Assembly (NCBI GenBank): GCA_020025235.1
Contig: JAHHSL010000005.1
Span: forward strand, 1 to 64,000
DNA from: Ruthenibacterium sp.
GTDB lineage: Bacteria; Bacillota; Clostridia; Oscillospirales; Ruminococcaceae
DNA length: 64,000 bases
Direction of reading: 5' to 3'
Made by a program: the position numbers and the translations under genes. This document shows, one piece after another, positions 17,861 through 26,395 of the stretch. Under the pieces are notes generated by a model that ran no database searches, was not told where the DNA came from, and was given only the letters and a program-made list of their open reading frames with translations. Numbering within the stretch: the stretch's first letter is position 1; every line of letters begins with the position of its first letter.

Positions 17861-18379
17861 TCATGCGTTCTTCGGAACGTGTGTTTGCAAAAGCTGTTCC
17901 AGCGCCTGCTGATCGCCCTGCGGCAGTTCGCTCAGGCGCACGAGCACAACGTGATTGTCACGCCGTTCCAGATACATAAAATCGCCGTCGACGGTGTAGG
18001 AACGAAAAGCGTCCCAATTCAGCTGCGATTCGCCCATGGACGAAGAGATATGTACGCCGTTTTCATCGAAGCTGTAATCAATGACGCCCGAGCGCAGCAT
18101 GCTGTCCATGCGCTTTTGCTGGCGGCGCAGAAGCATTTTCTGCAGCGGCGGCAGCAAAAACGGGAACACGATCAGGATGCCCGCCGAGATGAAAAGGAAA
18201 TAGTCCTTCGATGCGGCGCGGGAATTCAGCAACAGCCCAAGCACCACATAAAGCACGGCAAGCCCGCCCAGTACGATGCGGATATTGCGCAGCCTGCGGC
18301 GGCTGTCGCTTCGCTTTACGGCAAGCTCCAGCAGTTTTTCGTTGATTTCATCGGTTATATTCAGACGATAGCGGATCAT
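17861..18379 (-). CDS. YcxB-like membrane-anchored protein
   Basis: 172 residues. A cytoplasmic N-terminus of about 40 residues is followed by two membrane helices (IVLGGLAVLYVVLGLLL and FLFISAGILIVFPFLLP). The C-terminal beta-rich domain resembles YcxB (SFDENGVHISSSMGESQLNWDAF, FMYLERRDNHVVLV). The function of the family is not known. The start is MIRYRLN with AGGAGGGG upstream. A -10-like TATAAT is at 18452-18457. It appears monocistronic. Confidence 0.75.
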   Translation of the reverse strand: MIRYRLNITDEINEKLLELAVKRSDSRRRLRNIRIVLGGLAVLYVVLGLLLNSRAASKDYFLFISAGILIVFPFLLPPLQKMLLRRQQKRMDSMLRSGVIDYSFDENGVHISSSMGESQLNWDAFRSYTVDGDFMYLERRDNHVVLVRLSELPQGDQQALEQLLQTHVPKNA

Positions 18380-18567
18380 AAAAGCCCCTCCTGTTCGCAG
18401 CATGCTGCACGGTATATCCGGCAGCGGAATATATTTGCAGTTTGTGATGCCATTATAGCATATTCCGCCAAAAAGCGGAAGATTTTCCGTGCAGCCAAAA
18501 GCGCGGGTTTCGGCTTTTGCCCAAAGCTTTGGGGGATCGTCTGTTCAAAGGGGAAAGGCAGTGCGGC

Positions 18568-19824
18568 TTATTCGCCGTGCGGGCAGACGGCCTTCCACAT
18601 CCGGCGCACCGCAATGCAGACAACCGCTGCCGCGGCAAGCCCCAGCAGCCAGCCCGTCAGCACGACCGGCCAGCCCTTGTTTTCCAGCAGCCAGCCGATG
18701 CCGTAGCCCGAAAGCGCACTGCCTGCATAGGTGGCGGAATTGAGGATGCCGCTCAGAGCGCTCACGCGGCCGGTGTGCTGCAGCTGCATGGGCACAAGCG
18801 TCACCAGCATGGTGTTGACGGCAAGCATCATCGCGGCGCACAGGCCGAACAGCGCAAGCGAAAGCCAAAGCGGCACATGCGCGCCGAACACGCACGGAAG
18901 CAGCAAAAGCACGGCGGCGGCAAAGGATGCGCCTGCGGTGGAAAGTTCGTTGTGCAGATAATGCTCGTTGACGTATTTGCCGATGTAAACGCCGCTCAGG
19001 TTGATGACAGGCAGAACCAGCGTCAGCGCAATCGACGACACACCGCCCAGTCCGTGAAGATCCGAAAGATAGGTGGGCATCCAGGTCTGCACGCCGTCGC
19101 GGATCAGGCCGTTCATCAAAGCGGCAAGGCCGATCGGCACCAAAAGCAGACACAGCTTTGCCGAAATGCCGGTGCCCTGCGTCTGCGCGGCGCTGCGGGC
19201 TTTTTCGGCGGGCGCGGCGGGCGCCGTATGCGGCGCAAGACGGTGCATGCCGCGCAGCCATACCACGCCGACCAGGACAAGAAAGCAGCCGGATACGGCA
19301 AACACCGTGCGCCACGAGCAAAGCATCGTGCACAACGCCGCCGTAAGGTACGCGGCAAAGGTGCCGGCGGGGACCGTGGTGGCATAGCGGATGCTTGCCC
19401 GCACGGCAAGCACGCCGGGCAGACGGTCGACTGTCAGCTTCAAAAGCGGCGACCACACCGCGGCCTGCACGACACCGTTGAGCGTCCACAGCACCGCCAT
19501 GAAGCCCGCGGACGAAGCACAGGCCATGGCAAGATTCAGGATGCCGGAGCCGAAAATGCCGAAAAAGACAAGATAGACCGGGGAAATGCGATCCCCGGCA
19601 AAGCCCCAGATCAGCTGGAAAATGCCGTAGCCGATGAAGAATCCGGTGCTCACCAGACCCAGCTCGGTTTTGGAAAACCCGGCCGAAGAGGAAATTTCCG
19701 CAAGGCTTGCCGTAAAATCAAGCCGCCCGAGATAGGTGCTGAAATAGGTGACCCAGCAAATCAGGAAAAAGGCGCGCTGCTCACGCAGACCGGTCAGTTT
19801 TGAGCCTTCGCTGTTTTGTGTCAT
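18568..19824 (-). CDS. MFS transporter, organophosphate antiporter-like
   Basis: 418 residues with about 12 membrane helices and a central loop near residue 200 (RLAPHTAPAAPAEK). The first helix, ICWVTYFSTYLGRLDFTASL, resembles the GlpT/UhpT group, so a phosphorylated or anionic sugar is possible but unproven. The start is MTQNSEGS with GGAGAG upstream. It lies downstream of the GH109-like gene on the same strand, separated by a terminator, and may import its substrate or product. A plain sugar or drug MFS function cannot be excluded. Confidence 0.8.
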   Translation of the reverse strand: MTQNSEGSKLTGLREQRAFFLICWVTYFSTYLGRLDFTASLAEISSSAGFSKTELGLVSTGFFIGYGIFQLIWGFAGDRISPVYLVFFGIFGSGILNLAMACASSAGFMAVLWTLNGVVQAAVWSPLLKLTVDRLPGVLAVRASIRYATTVPAGTFAAYLTAALCTMLCSWRTVFAVSGCFLVLVGVVWLRGMHRLAPHTAPAAPAEKARSAAQTQGTGISAKLCLLLVPIGLAALMNGLIRDGVQTWMPTYLSDLHGLGGVSSIALTLVLPVINLSGVYIGKYVNEHYLHNELSTAGASFAAAVLLLLPCVFGAHVPLWLSLALFGLCAAMMLAVNTMLVTLVPMQLQHTGRVSALSGILNSATYAGSALSGYGIGWLLENKGWPVVLTGWLLGLAAAAVVCIAVRRMWKAVCPHGE

Positions 19825-19855
19825 ACGGGATACTCTCCTTTTTGCAATGAAGCGG

Positions 19856-19892
19856 AAAAACCACCGAAGCGCGGCTGCACCCCGGTGGTTTT
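19856..19892 (-). terminator. Terminator between GH109-like gene and MFS gene
   Basis: AAAACCACCG pairs with CGGTGGTTTT around a ~16-base loop, with a T-run on the minus strand. Confidence 0.75.
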
Positions 19893-19914
19893 GGCTTTTA
19901 TTCACAAATGGGGA

Positions 19915-21126
19915 TCACGGCTCCCACGGGGCGCGCTCCATCCACTTTCCGTTTGTAAAATCGGGAATGGCGACCGGCATGCTGCCCAGAGAGATGCTCT
20001 GTTCGCTCAAAGTGGAAAGGCTCATCCATGTGGCTGCGTCGTATACGTCGATCGGTGCGTGTGCGCCCGCCTTCGCTGCATTGAAGAACGAATGGAACAC
20101 AAGCCAGTCCATGCCGCCGTGTCCGCCGCGGACGCCGTCTTCCTGAAACTGCTTCCACAGCGGATGATCGTATTCTTCGCGGTATTCTTCGACGCTGTTC
20201 CAACGTTCGTTCCATTTGTAATCGAACTCGTTGTCCTTGCCGTCGATAAAGATGCTCTTGTTATCCTCCATATACATGCCCTTGGTGCCCTGTACATGGA
20301 AAGCGCGGGAATAAGCACGCGGCAGGGTGGTATCCAGCGTGATGCAGATCGTTTCGCCGCGCGCGCATTTGATCATTGTGGTAACAACGTCGCCCTGTGC
20401 AAAATGCATGTTCGTTGCGTCGTATTCCGGGCCTTTTTCGCGCATCAGATATTCATGCAGGCCGGCGCTTTTCGACGCCATGGACGTCAGCGTCAGCATG
20501 CGGTTGCCGCGGTTGATGTCCAGCACGTTGGCGATCGGCCCGATTTCGTGCGTGGGATAGTTTTCGCAGTTGCGGTTGAGGTAGTTGCGGAAGCGGTAAT
20601 GACGGTTTTCGCGTCCGAACGAAACCTCCTCGCGCAGATCGTGGCGGTAGCCGCCCTGGCAGTGCACGATCTCGCCGAATACGCCCTTGCGCACCATGTT
20701 CAGCACCATCAGCTCATCGCGGCCGAAGCAGCAGTTTTCCAGCATCATGCATTCCACGCCGGTTTCCTCATGCGTGCGCACCAGCTTCCAGCAGTCCTCT
20801 ACGGAATAAGCGCCCGCCACTTCCACGGCGGTGTACTTGCCCGCGCGCATGGCTTCGCACGCAAGGTTCAGGTGGGATTCCCACGACGCCATGATGACAA
20901 CGGCGTCGACCTCCGGCTTGGCCAGGATCTCGCGGTAATCCGCCGTTGAAAACGGGGTCGGCTGTCCGGCGTCGGTAACAAGCTTTACGCCCTTTTCGCG
21001 GCGGTCGTCATAGCAGTCGCACACGGCGACGACCTTGACGCCCGGCTGCGGCAGGATGCAGTTTTCCAGCAGGTTGGAGCCGCGGTTTCCAAGCCCGATC
21101 ACGCCTACATTCAGTGTCTCTTTCAT
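19915..21126 (-). CDS. Gfo/Idh/MocA family protein, GH109-like (possible alpha-N-acetylgalactosaminidase)
   Basis: 403 residues. The N-terminal NAD-binding fold starts VGVIGLGNRG. The usual EKP is replaced by VEVAGAYS near residue 101. YPTHEIGP at 190-197 and a late GGHGGMDW segment match the GH109 subgroup, whose members cleave GalNAc by transient NAD-dependent oxidation. I therefore infer a redox glycosidase, but a plain sugar dehydrogenase remains possible. There is no signal peptide, whereas several studied GH109 enzymes are exported. It ends at a terminator and is followed by an MFS transporter. Confidence 0.72.
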   Translation of the reverse strand: MKETLNVGVIGLGNRGSNLLENCILPQPGVKVVAVCDCYDDRREKGVKLVTDAGQPTPFSTADYREILAKPEVDAVVIMASWESHLNLACEAMRAGKYTAVEVAGAYSVEDCWKLVRTHEETGVECMMLENCCFGRDELMVLNMVRKGVFGEIVHCQGGYRHDLREEVSFGRENRHYRFRNYLNRNCENYPTHEIGPIANVLDINRGNRMLTLTSMASKSAGLHEYLMREKGPEYDATNMHFAQGDVVTTMIKCARGETICITLDTTLPRAYSRAFHVQGTKGMYMEDNKSIFIDGKDNEFDYKWNERWNSVEEYREEYDHPLWKQFQEDGVRGGHGGMDWLVFHSFFNAAKAGAHAPIDVYDAATWMSLSTLSEQSISLGSMPVAIPDFTNGKWMERAPWEP

Positions 21127-21315
21127 AAGAATGCCTCACTTTCACACTCTCAAAATGATACTTTTATTTTTCATGCGGTGCCTTCCGTCACAAAAGCACC
21201 GTAAAAACCACAGGAAATCCCCGTTTTGCAAAGCGCCTGTCTGCCGCCGCATGGCTTGCCGCAGCAAAGCTGAAATAGGGGAACAGCGGTTTAAGTATAC
21301 CATGCTGTGATAGCG

Positions 21316-21328
21316 GTGTATAGTACAC
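21316..21328. promoter_or_regulatory. Palindrome in the divergent region 21127-21688
   Basis: GTGTA-TAG-TACAC is a perfect palindrome with a 3-base centre and could be an operator. It lies about 190 bases upstream of the GH109-like gene and 360 bases upstream of the MBL gene. Nothing else in 21127-21480 stands out. Confidence 0.3.
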
Positions 21329-21480
21329 AATCGGCGCATAAAGGGGCACAAACATCCTCAAAAGCCGGGCACACCGTATAAAAGAGCGCCGCCCGGATTC
21401 CGGCATATGCCGATCGTGCAAGACTTGGATGTTTTTGTGCAAATATCCCGAAAAAAGCAAAGAGAAACAAAAGAATACAG

Positions 21481-21509
21481 TTGAAATTGCTGTACGGATT
21501 CGCTATGCT
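21481..21509 (+). promoter_or_regulatory. Promoter of the MBL-fold hydrolase gene
   Basis: TTGAAA (21481-21486) and TATGCT (21504-21509) have a 17-base spacer. The implied leader is about 175 bases and shows no structure I recognise. Confidence 0.6.
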
Positions 21510-21688
21510 AAAAGGCGGAAAATCCTTTTGAAAAAACGCCGGCGGGCGCAAAGGGGAAAGTTCCGGACGGAAAATCCCGTGCGTGCCGCGCAAAAAAGGG
21601 AAAACCGCCGTGCGCTCAAAGAGAGCGGTACGGCATATTCAAAAAAGAACAGCGGCCTTGCGCCGTATTCAGGAAAGGGGCTTTTTCA

Positions 21689-22528
21689 ATGAAATTTCAA
21701 TATCTTGGGACAGCGGCGGCAGAGGGCTGGCCTTCCGTGTTCTGTAATTGTCCGGCGTGCCGTGCGGCGCGCGAGCTGGGGGGGCGCAACATCCGCACGC
21801 GCTCGCAGGCGATCGTGGACGATGTGATGCTGCTGGATTTCCCGTGCGACACCTACCAGCATGCGCTGCAGCAGCATCTCGATCTTTCCGCCGTGCGCTG
21901 GCTGCTCGTCACCCATTCGCACACGGATCACATCTACCCGGCAGAGCTTGTCAACCGCGGCGGGTGCTATTCCCACGATATGACAAGCCCGACGCTGGAT
22001 ATCTACTGCAACGAAGCAGTGCGGGACTACATCTTCAAGGCGGCGGGGCACGAACTGGAAAAGGATGTAACGGATCGGCTGCATTTTCACATCGTAAAGC
22101 CGTTCGAGCCGTTCACCGCAGGGCCGTATACCGTGACGCCGCTGCCCGCAAAGCACATGAGCACCGAACAGGCGCTGTTCTATCTGATCGAACGCGAAGG
22201 ACGCAGCCTGCTGTATGCGCATGATACGGGACGTTTTTATCCGGAGGTGTTCGAGTTTTTGAAAAAACGCGGCACACCGCTGGATTTTGTCAGCCTGGAC
22301 TGCACCAGCGGATGCTACGAAAACGGCGAAAACAACGGGCACATGGGGCTTGCCGATACGGTGATCGTCAAAAACCGTCTGCTTGCGGACGGCGCGGCGG
22401 ACGAAAGCACGCGCTTTGTCGTCAACCATTTTTCCCACAACGGAAAGTGGCTGTATGATGAACTGGTGCAGCGCGCCGGAAAGGAGAACATGGAGCCTTC
22501 GTATGACGGCATGACGGTGGAGATCTGA
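21689..22528 (+). CDS. MBL-fold metallo-hydrolase, PhnP-like
   Basis: 279 residues. The metallo-beta-lactamase motif is H76-x-H78-x-D80-H81 (THSHTDH), with further ligands in AKHMSTEQ, AHDTGRF and NHFSHNG. An N-terminal CNCPAC (C19, C21, C24) resembles the structural zinc site of PhnP-type phosphodiesterases. This suggests hydrolysis of a cyclic phosphodiester, but no phosphonate genes are near, so the substrate is open. It is monocistronic, with a promoter at 21481 and a terminator at 22587. Confidence 0.82.
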   Translation: MKFQYLGTAAAEGWPSVFCNCPACRAARELGGRNIRTRSQAIVDDVMLLDFPCDTYQHALQQHLDLSAVRWLLVTHSHTDHIYPAELVNRGGCYSHDMTSPTLDIYCNEAVRDYIFKAAGHELEKDVTDRLHFHIVKPFEPFTAGPYTVTPLPAKHMSTEQALFYLIEREGRSLLYAHDTGRFYPEVFEFLKKRGTPLDFVSLDCTSGCYENGENNGHMGLADTVIVKNRLLADGAADESTRFVVNHFSHNGKWLYDELVQRAGKENMEPSYDGMTVEI

Positions 22529-22586
22529 CGCGCGGTGCAAAAGTGCGGCAGAATAAGGCGCAGACGGGCGCTGTTATAAAAAAGGA

Positions 22587-22629
22587 AAACGGCAGACTTC
22601 GGCACAAAGCGCGGGGTCTGCCGTTTTTT
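22587..22629 (+). terminator. Terminator after the MBL-fold gene
   Basis: AAACGGCAGAC pairs with GTCTGCCGTTT around a ~20-base loop, then T6. Confidence 0.85.
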
Positions 22630-22741
22630 GCCGAATGAAGGGATGCGGCGCAGGAATCGTTTGCGCGGGACGTGCGGCACGGCGCAGAACATTACACCGC
22701 AGTGAAACAAACGGGTGCATCCGGCGGCAGGATCCCTGTGT

Positions 22742-22762
22742 TGTATTTTATACCGGGTATAA
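22742..22762. promoter_or_regulatory. Palindromic operator candidate upstream of the GH89-like operon
   Basis: TTATACCGGGTATAA (22748-22762) is a perfect palindrome, and it overlaps TGTATTTTATACC (22742-22754), the motif also found at 13455 and 44619. It is a plausible site for the GntR-LacI regulator encoded at 25255 or for a global regulator. It lies about 100 bases upstream of the -10. Confidence 0.45.
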
Positions 22763-22862
22763 CAAATCGGCAGTATGGGCGGGCGAACCGTAAAACAGCA
22801 CAGTTTCTTCGGGGATTCTTTGTTCAAAGATACGATTTGTGATACGTTTTGTTACATAAACA

Positions 22863-22868
22863 TATAAT
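22863..22868 (+). promoter_or_regulatory. -10 element of the GH89-like operon
   Basis: TATAAT is preceded by no good -35 (TTGTGA is 20 bases upstream), so an activator may be needed. Confidence 0.4.
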
Positions 22869-22984
22869 ATTATTGCATGTTGTGTTTTGGATTGCTAATA
22901 TGAGAGCGGACAAAAACAAAACGGCGGAGAAATTCATGCTTCGCCGTCAAAAAGCAGATTTTATATCGGATTGGGAGAAGAAAC

Positions 22985-25258
22985 ATGCAGATCGTAAAAC
23001 CGCAGAATGCATCGGCGGCGTATACCGCAGCCGCACAGGCTTTTCAGGATATGTATGAAAAGGTGACAGGCGTGCGCGTTCCCATTGGAACACAGGCGGA
23101 CGACGGCGACCTTGTCGTCATCGGCGGCGACGCTGTGAACGCCTTTGCGCGGCAGGCATTTCTGGACGGCTGGGCACCGCAGCGCGCAGTGGCGCCGGGC
23201 AGCGACAGCTACGTTGTGGAAAGCGTGCATCGGGACGGGCGCGACGTTCTGTTTGTGTGGGGCGGGCGCGGACGCAGCACGCTGTATGCGGTGTACGCCT
23301 TTTTTGCAAAGCAGGCGGGCTGCCGCTATTTCTGGGACGGCGACGTCATCCCGCACCGGGATTCGCTTTCCCTTGCCGGCGTGCAGATCTTTGCAAAGCC
23401 GGATTTCGCCCTGCGCGGCCTGCGCTATTTTGCACACCGCGGCCTGCACCGCTTTCAGGCAGAGCACTGGGGCTTTGAAGACTGGAAGCGCGAGATCGAC
23501 TGGATGCTCAAGCGCGGGCTGAACCTGTTTATGATGCGCGTGGGTTCGGACGATCTGTTCCAGCGGGCGTTCCCGGACGCCGTGGAATATCCGGATGCGA
23601 CGGGCATCCTGCCGGAAGCGGGCGAAGGGTACGATAACCGCACGCTGTTCTGGCCGCTGCAATACCGCGGCTGGCTGCAAAAGCGCGTGCTGGCATATGC
23701 GTTTGAACGCGACCTGCTGCAGCCGGAGGACTGCGGCACCATCACCCACTGGTACACCCGCACGCCCAAGCAGTTTTTGGAAAAATACGACCCGTCCTTC
23801 ATGCCGCAGACGACCGATGTGTACCGACAGCCGACGGGGCTTGTGTGGGACATCCGCAAGGATGAAAACATGGACCGCTATTTTCAGCTGACGCGCACGC
23901 ACGCAAAGGAATACGGGCAGCCGCGGCTGTTCCATACGATCGGCCTTGCGGAGCGCATGTGCTCCGACGACCGGGAAGAAAACATGCGCTATAAAAAAAT
24001 GGCGTATCACCGCATCCTTTCGCGCGTGGAGGAGGAATGGCCGGGCGCGCCGGTTCTGGTTGCCAGCTGGGATTTTGCCATGCACTGGATGCCGCACGAG
24101 GTCAAGGCACTTTTGCCGGAGCTTGACCCCGCACGCCATGTGATCCTTGATTACACGGCGGATACCGTCGACGAGGAAAACAATTTTGAAACATGGGGCC
24201 TGCGCGGGAATTACCCGTGGATCTTCGGCATCTTCCATGCGTTTGAGCCGAACAGCGAGCTGCGCGGCGATTACCCGGCGCTTTCAAAACGCATCGAAAC
24301 GGCGCGCAAAGACCCGATGTGCAAGGGTCTTGTGTTCTGGCCGGAGCTTTCCCATTCCGATACGCTGATGCTGGAATACTTTGTGCGCAGCGGGTGGGAA
24401 TCCGTAAAGCCGGAAACATTGATACGCGAATTCTGCGCGGCGCGCTACGGCGAAAATGCGCCGATGCAAAAAGCGTGGGAAGCACTGGAGCCGCTTTTGC
24501 CGCTGCATGTGTGGACGCTTGACCGCGAAGCGGCGATCGAGGACATTCATCAGGAATACTTCTTCGATGTGCTGGGCTATGCGCCGCTGCGCCGCTGGCC
24601 GCAGGCAAAGCTGGACGAATGGGCGCGCGCGGTGCAGGATGCACGCACGATCCTTGTGCAGTGCGCACAGGTGCTGCGCGTGCTTGCCGGATTGTGGGAC
24701 AGCGCAGAGGAAAGCGGATTTCTGCGCCGCGACCGCGCCGACCTTGCGCGCACGGCGCTCGGGCGCGCGCTGCAGACCATGCTGTTAAAGCAGATCCTTG
24801 CGGCGGCGCACGGGGAATGGAACGAAGAACTTTGCAATATCTATAAGGAAACGCTGCAGCTTTTGTGCAGCGTGCTGGATAGTCACGAGGATTATTCCCA
24901 GTACGAAACACTGGAACGGCTCGGGCGCGAATGTCCGGTCAATCCGGATTTTGAACCGGCGCTCAAGCAGAACCTTGCAAACGGCTACTGCAGGGGCTAT
25001 GCATCGGAATTTATGCGCGGGCTGTGCACGGCGGAAAACGACGCCTATCTGAACTGGCTTGTGCAGAGCGCGGCACAGGGAAAGCCCGCGCCGGACGACG
25101 CCCTTGCAAAGGAAAAGGCACGGCTGTACAAGGCATATATGGAAACACCGCTGCGGGAAATGGCACAGCGGCGCTGTGCATGCAGCGCAAAGCAGCTGCT
25201 GGCCGGTGCACAGCAGCTGGAAGCTGCCGCCGCGCTTTGGGATGAGGTGCAGACATGA
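22985..25258 (+). CDS. GH89-like (alpha-N-acetylglucosaminidase-like) glycoside hydrolase
   Basis: 757 residues and no signal peptide. A small N-terminal alpha/beta domain (to about 140) is followed by a TIM-barrel segment WEREIDW-like (DWKREIDWMLKRGLNLFMMR). Later regions resemble the NAGLU family: HWYTRTPKQFLEKYDPSF, LFHTIGLAERM and a C-terminal helical domain. GH89 enzymes release alpha-linked GlcNAc, as in mucin caps or heparan sulfate. The match is partial, so a related unassigned family is possible. GGGAGAAG precedes the ATG. First gene of an eight-gene operon, overlapping the next gene by 4 bases. Confidence 0.62.
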   Translation: MQIVKPQNASAAYTAAAQAFQDMYEKVTGVRVPIGTQADDGDLVVIGGDAVNAFARQAFLDGWAPQRAVAPGSDSYVVESVHRDGRDVLFVWGGRGRSTLYAVYAFFAKQAGCRYFWDGDVIPHRDSLSLAGVQIFAKPDFALRGLRYFAHRGLHRFQAEHWGFEDWKREIDWMLKRGLNLFMMRVGSDDLFQRAFPDAVEYPDATGILPEAGEGYDNRTLFWPLQYRGWLQKRVLAYAFERDLLQPEDCGTITHWYTRTPKQFLEKYDPSFMPQTTDVYRQPTGLVWDIRKDENMDRYFQLTRTHAKEYGQPRLFHTIGLAERMCSDDREENMRYKKMAYHRILSRVEEEWPGAPVLVASWDFAMHWMPHEVKALLPELDPARHVILDYTADTVDEENNFETWGLRGNYPWIFGIFHAFEPNSELRGDYPALSKRIETARKDPMCKGLVFWPELSHSDTLMLEYFVRSGWESVKPETLIREFCAARYGENAPMQKAWEALEPLLPLHVWTLDREAAIEDIHQEYFFDVLGYAPLRRWPQAKLDEWARAVQDARTILVQCAQVLRVLAGLWDSAEESGFLRRDRADLARTALGRALQTMLLKQILAAAHGEWNEELCNIYKETLQLLCSVLDSHEDYSQYETLERLGRECPVNPDFEPALKQNLANGYCRGYASEFMRGLCTAENDAYLNWLVQSAAQGKPAPDDALAKEKARLYKAYMETPLREMAQRRCACSAKQLLAGAQQLEAAAALWDEVQT

Positions 25259-26358
25259 ACGAAGAGCTTGTCATGCGGCTGCCGCGCGCGGTGCAGGAAC
25301 AATACCTGATCCGCGAGGAGATCCTCAAGGGTACTTACGGGGAGCCGGGCGCGCCGTTTCTGACAACGCGCGAGCTTGCCGAACGGCGCGGCGTATCGGT
25401 CGTGACGGCGCAGCACATCATGGTGGGTCTGCGTCAGGAAGGGCTGATCGAGCTGCGGGGCAAAAAGTATGTGCTCGCTTATGAGGAGCTGGCACTGGAG
25501 CAGCAGGCCTATCGGAAGATCATCGGGATACTCGTTCCGGATATCCAGAACGAATTTCATGCCGCCATGGCAAAAGCGGTGAAAACACTGGCAGAGGAAC
25601 GCGGCTACCGCGCGATCATCATGGATACCGGATATTCCTGCGAACAGGAATCGCGCGCCGTGCAGGCGCTGGTGCATTTCGGCGTGGCGGGCATCATCAG
25701 CACGCCCGCAGACGTGCAGCAGGATCCGCAGCTGTACCGCAGCTGTCCGGTGCCGTGCGTGCTGATCGCGCACGCGGTGGAAGGATCGAATTGTTCCTCG
25801 GTGCAGGTCAGCAGCTTTCAGGTCACGCAGAAGATCGCGCGTCACCTTGTGGAGCAGGGCTACCGGCACTTTGCATATCTTGGCACGCAGGCGGTGCGGC
25901 TGGTGCAGGACGACCGCTTTTCCGGCTTTTGCACCGGGCTGCAGTGCGAAGGCTATGAGCTTGCCGGGCGGGATGTGCTGCAGCTGCCGCAGGATATGGA
26001 AACGGCGGAAGCGATGCTCCGCGCGCTTTTGCAGCGGACGGACGAGCCGCTTGCGGTGTTCTGCTATCACGATCTGATCGCGGCGGCGCTGTGCCGCGTG
26101 TGCCACCGCATGGGCAGGCGCATACCGGAGGACGTCGGCATTGTGGGCTTTGACGATCTGCCGATCGCGACCAGCGTGTTCCCGTCGCTGACGACCGTGC
26201 GCTACCGCATCATGAGCATGGCAGAGATCGCCTTGCAGCAGCTGATGCGGGAGATCCGCGGGCAGACGACGGAACACGATAATTATTATGTAGAGCCGAC
26301 TTTGATCAAACGCGAAAGCACCGCACTGGCAGAATGGCTGATGCGGGATGAAACATAA
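25255..26358 (+). CDS. Transcriptional regulator with GntR-type HTH and LacI-type sensor domain
   Basis: 367 residues. An N-terminal winged helix (LTTRELAERRGVSVVTAQHIM, about residues 35-75) is followed by a periplasmic-binding-protein fold like LacI (IIGILVPDIQNEFHAAMAKAV, ending VGIVGFDDLPIATSVFPSLT). Such chimeras, like AraR, respond to a free sugar. It overlaps the glycosidase stop by ATGA, so it is translated with it and should autoregulate the operon, perhaps through the palindrome at 22748-22762. Confidence 0.88.
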   Translation: MNEELVMRLPRAVQEQYLIREEILKGTYGEPGAPFLTTRELAERRGVSVVTAQHIMVGLRQEGLIELRGKKYVLAYEELALEQQAYRKIIGILVPDIQNEFHAAMAKAVKTLAEERGYRAIIMDTGYSCEQESRAVQALVHFGVAGIISTPADVQQDPQLYRSCPVPCVLIAHAVEGSNCSSVQVSSFQVTQKIARHLVEQGYRHFAYLGTQAVRLVQDDRFSGFCTGLQCEGYELAGRDVLQLPQDMETAEAMLRALLQRTDEPLAVFCYHDLIAAALCRVCHRMGRRIPEDVGIVGFDDLPIATSVFPSLTTVRYRIMSMAEIALQQLMREIRGQTTEHDNYYVEPTLIKRESTALAEWLMRDET

Positions 26359-26395
26359 AAATCAAAAACAAAAGTAAAATCAGGGAGTGAATGAA

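Noticed and set aside
21429..21692. 87-codon frame ending in ATGA overlap with the MBL gene
   Set aside because: It starts upstream of the inferred promoter, has no ribosome site and is Lys/Arg-rich without a recognisable fold.
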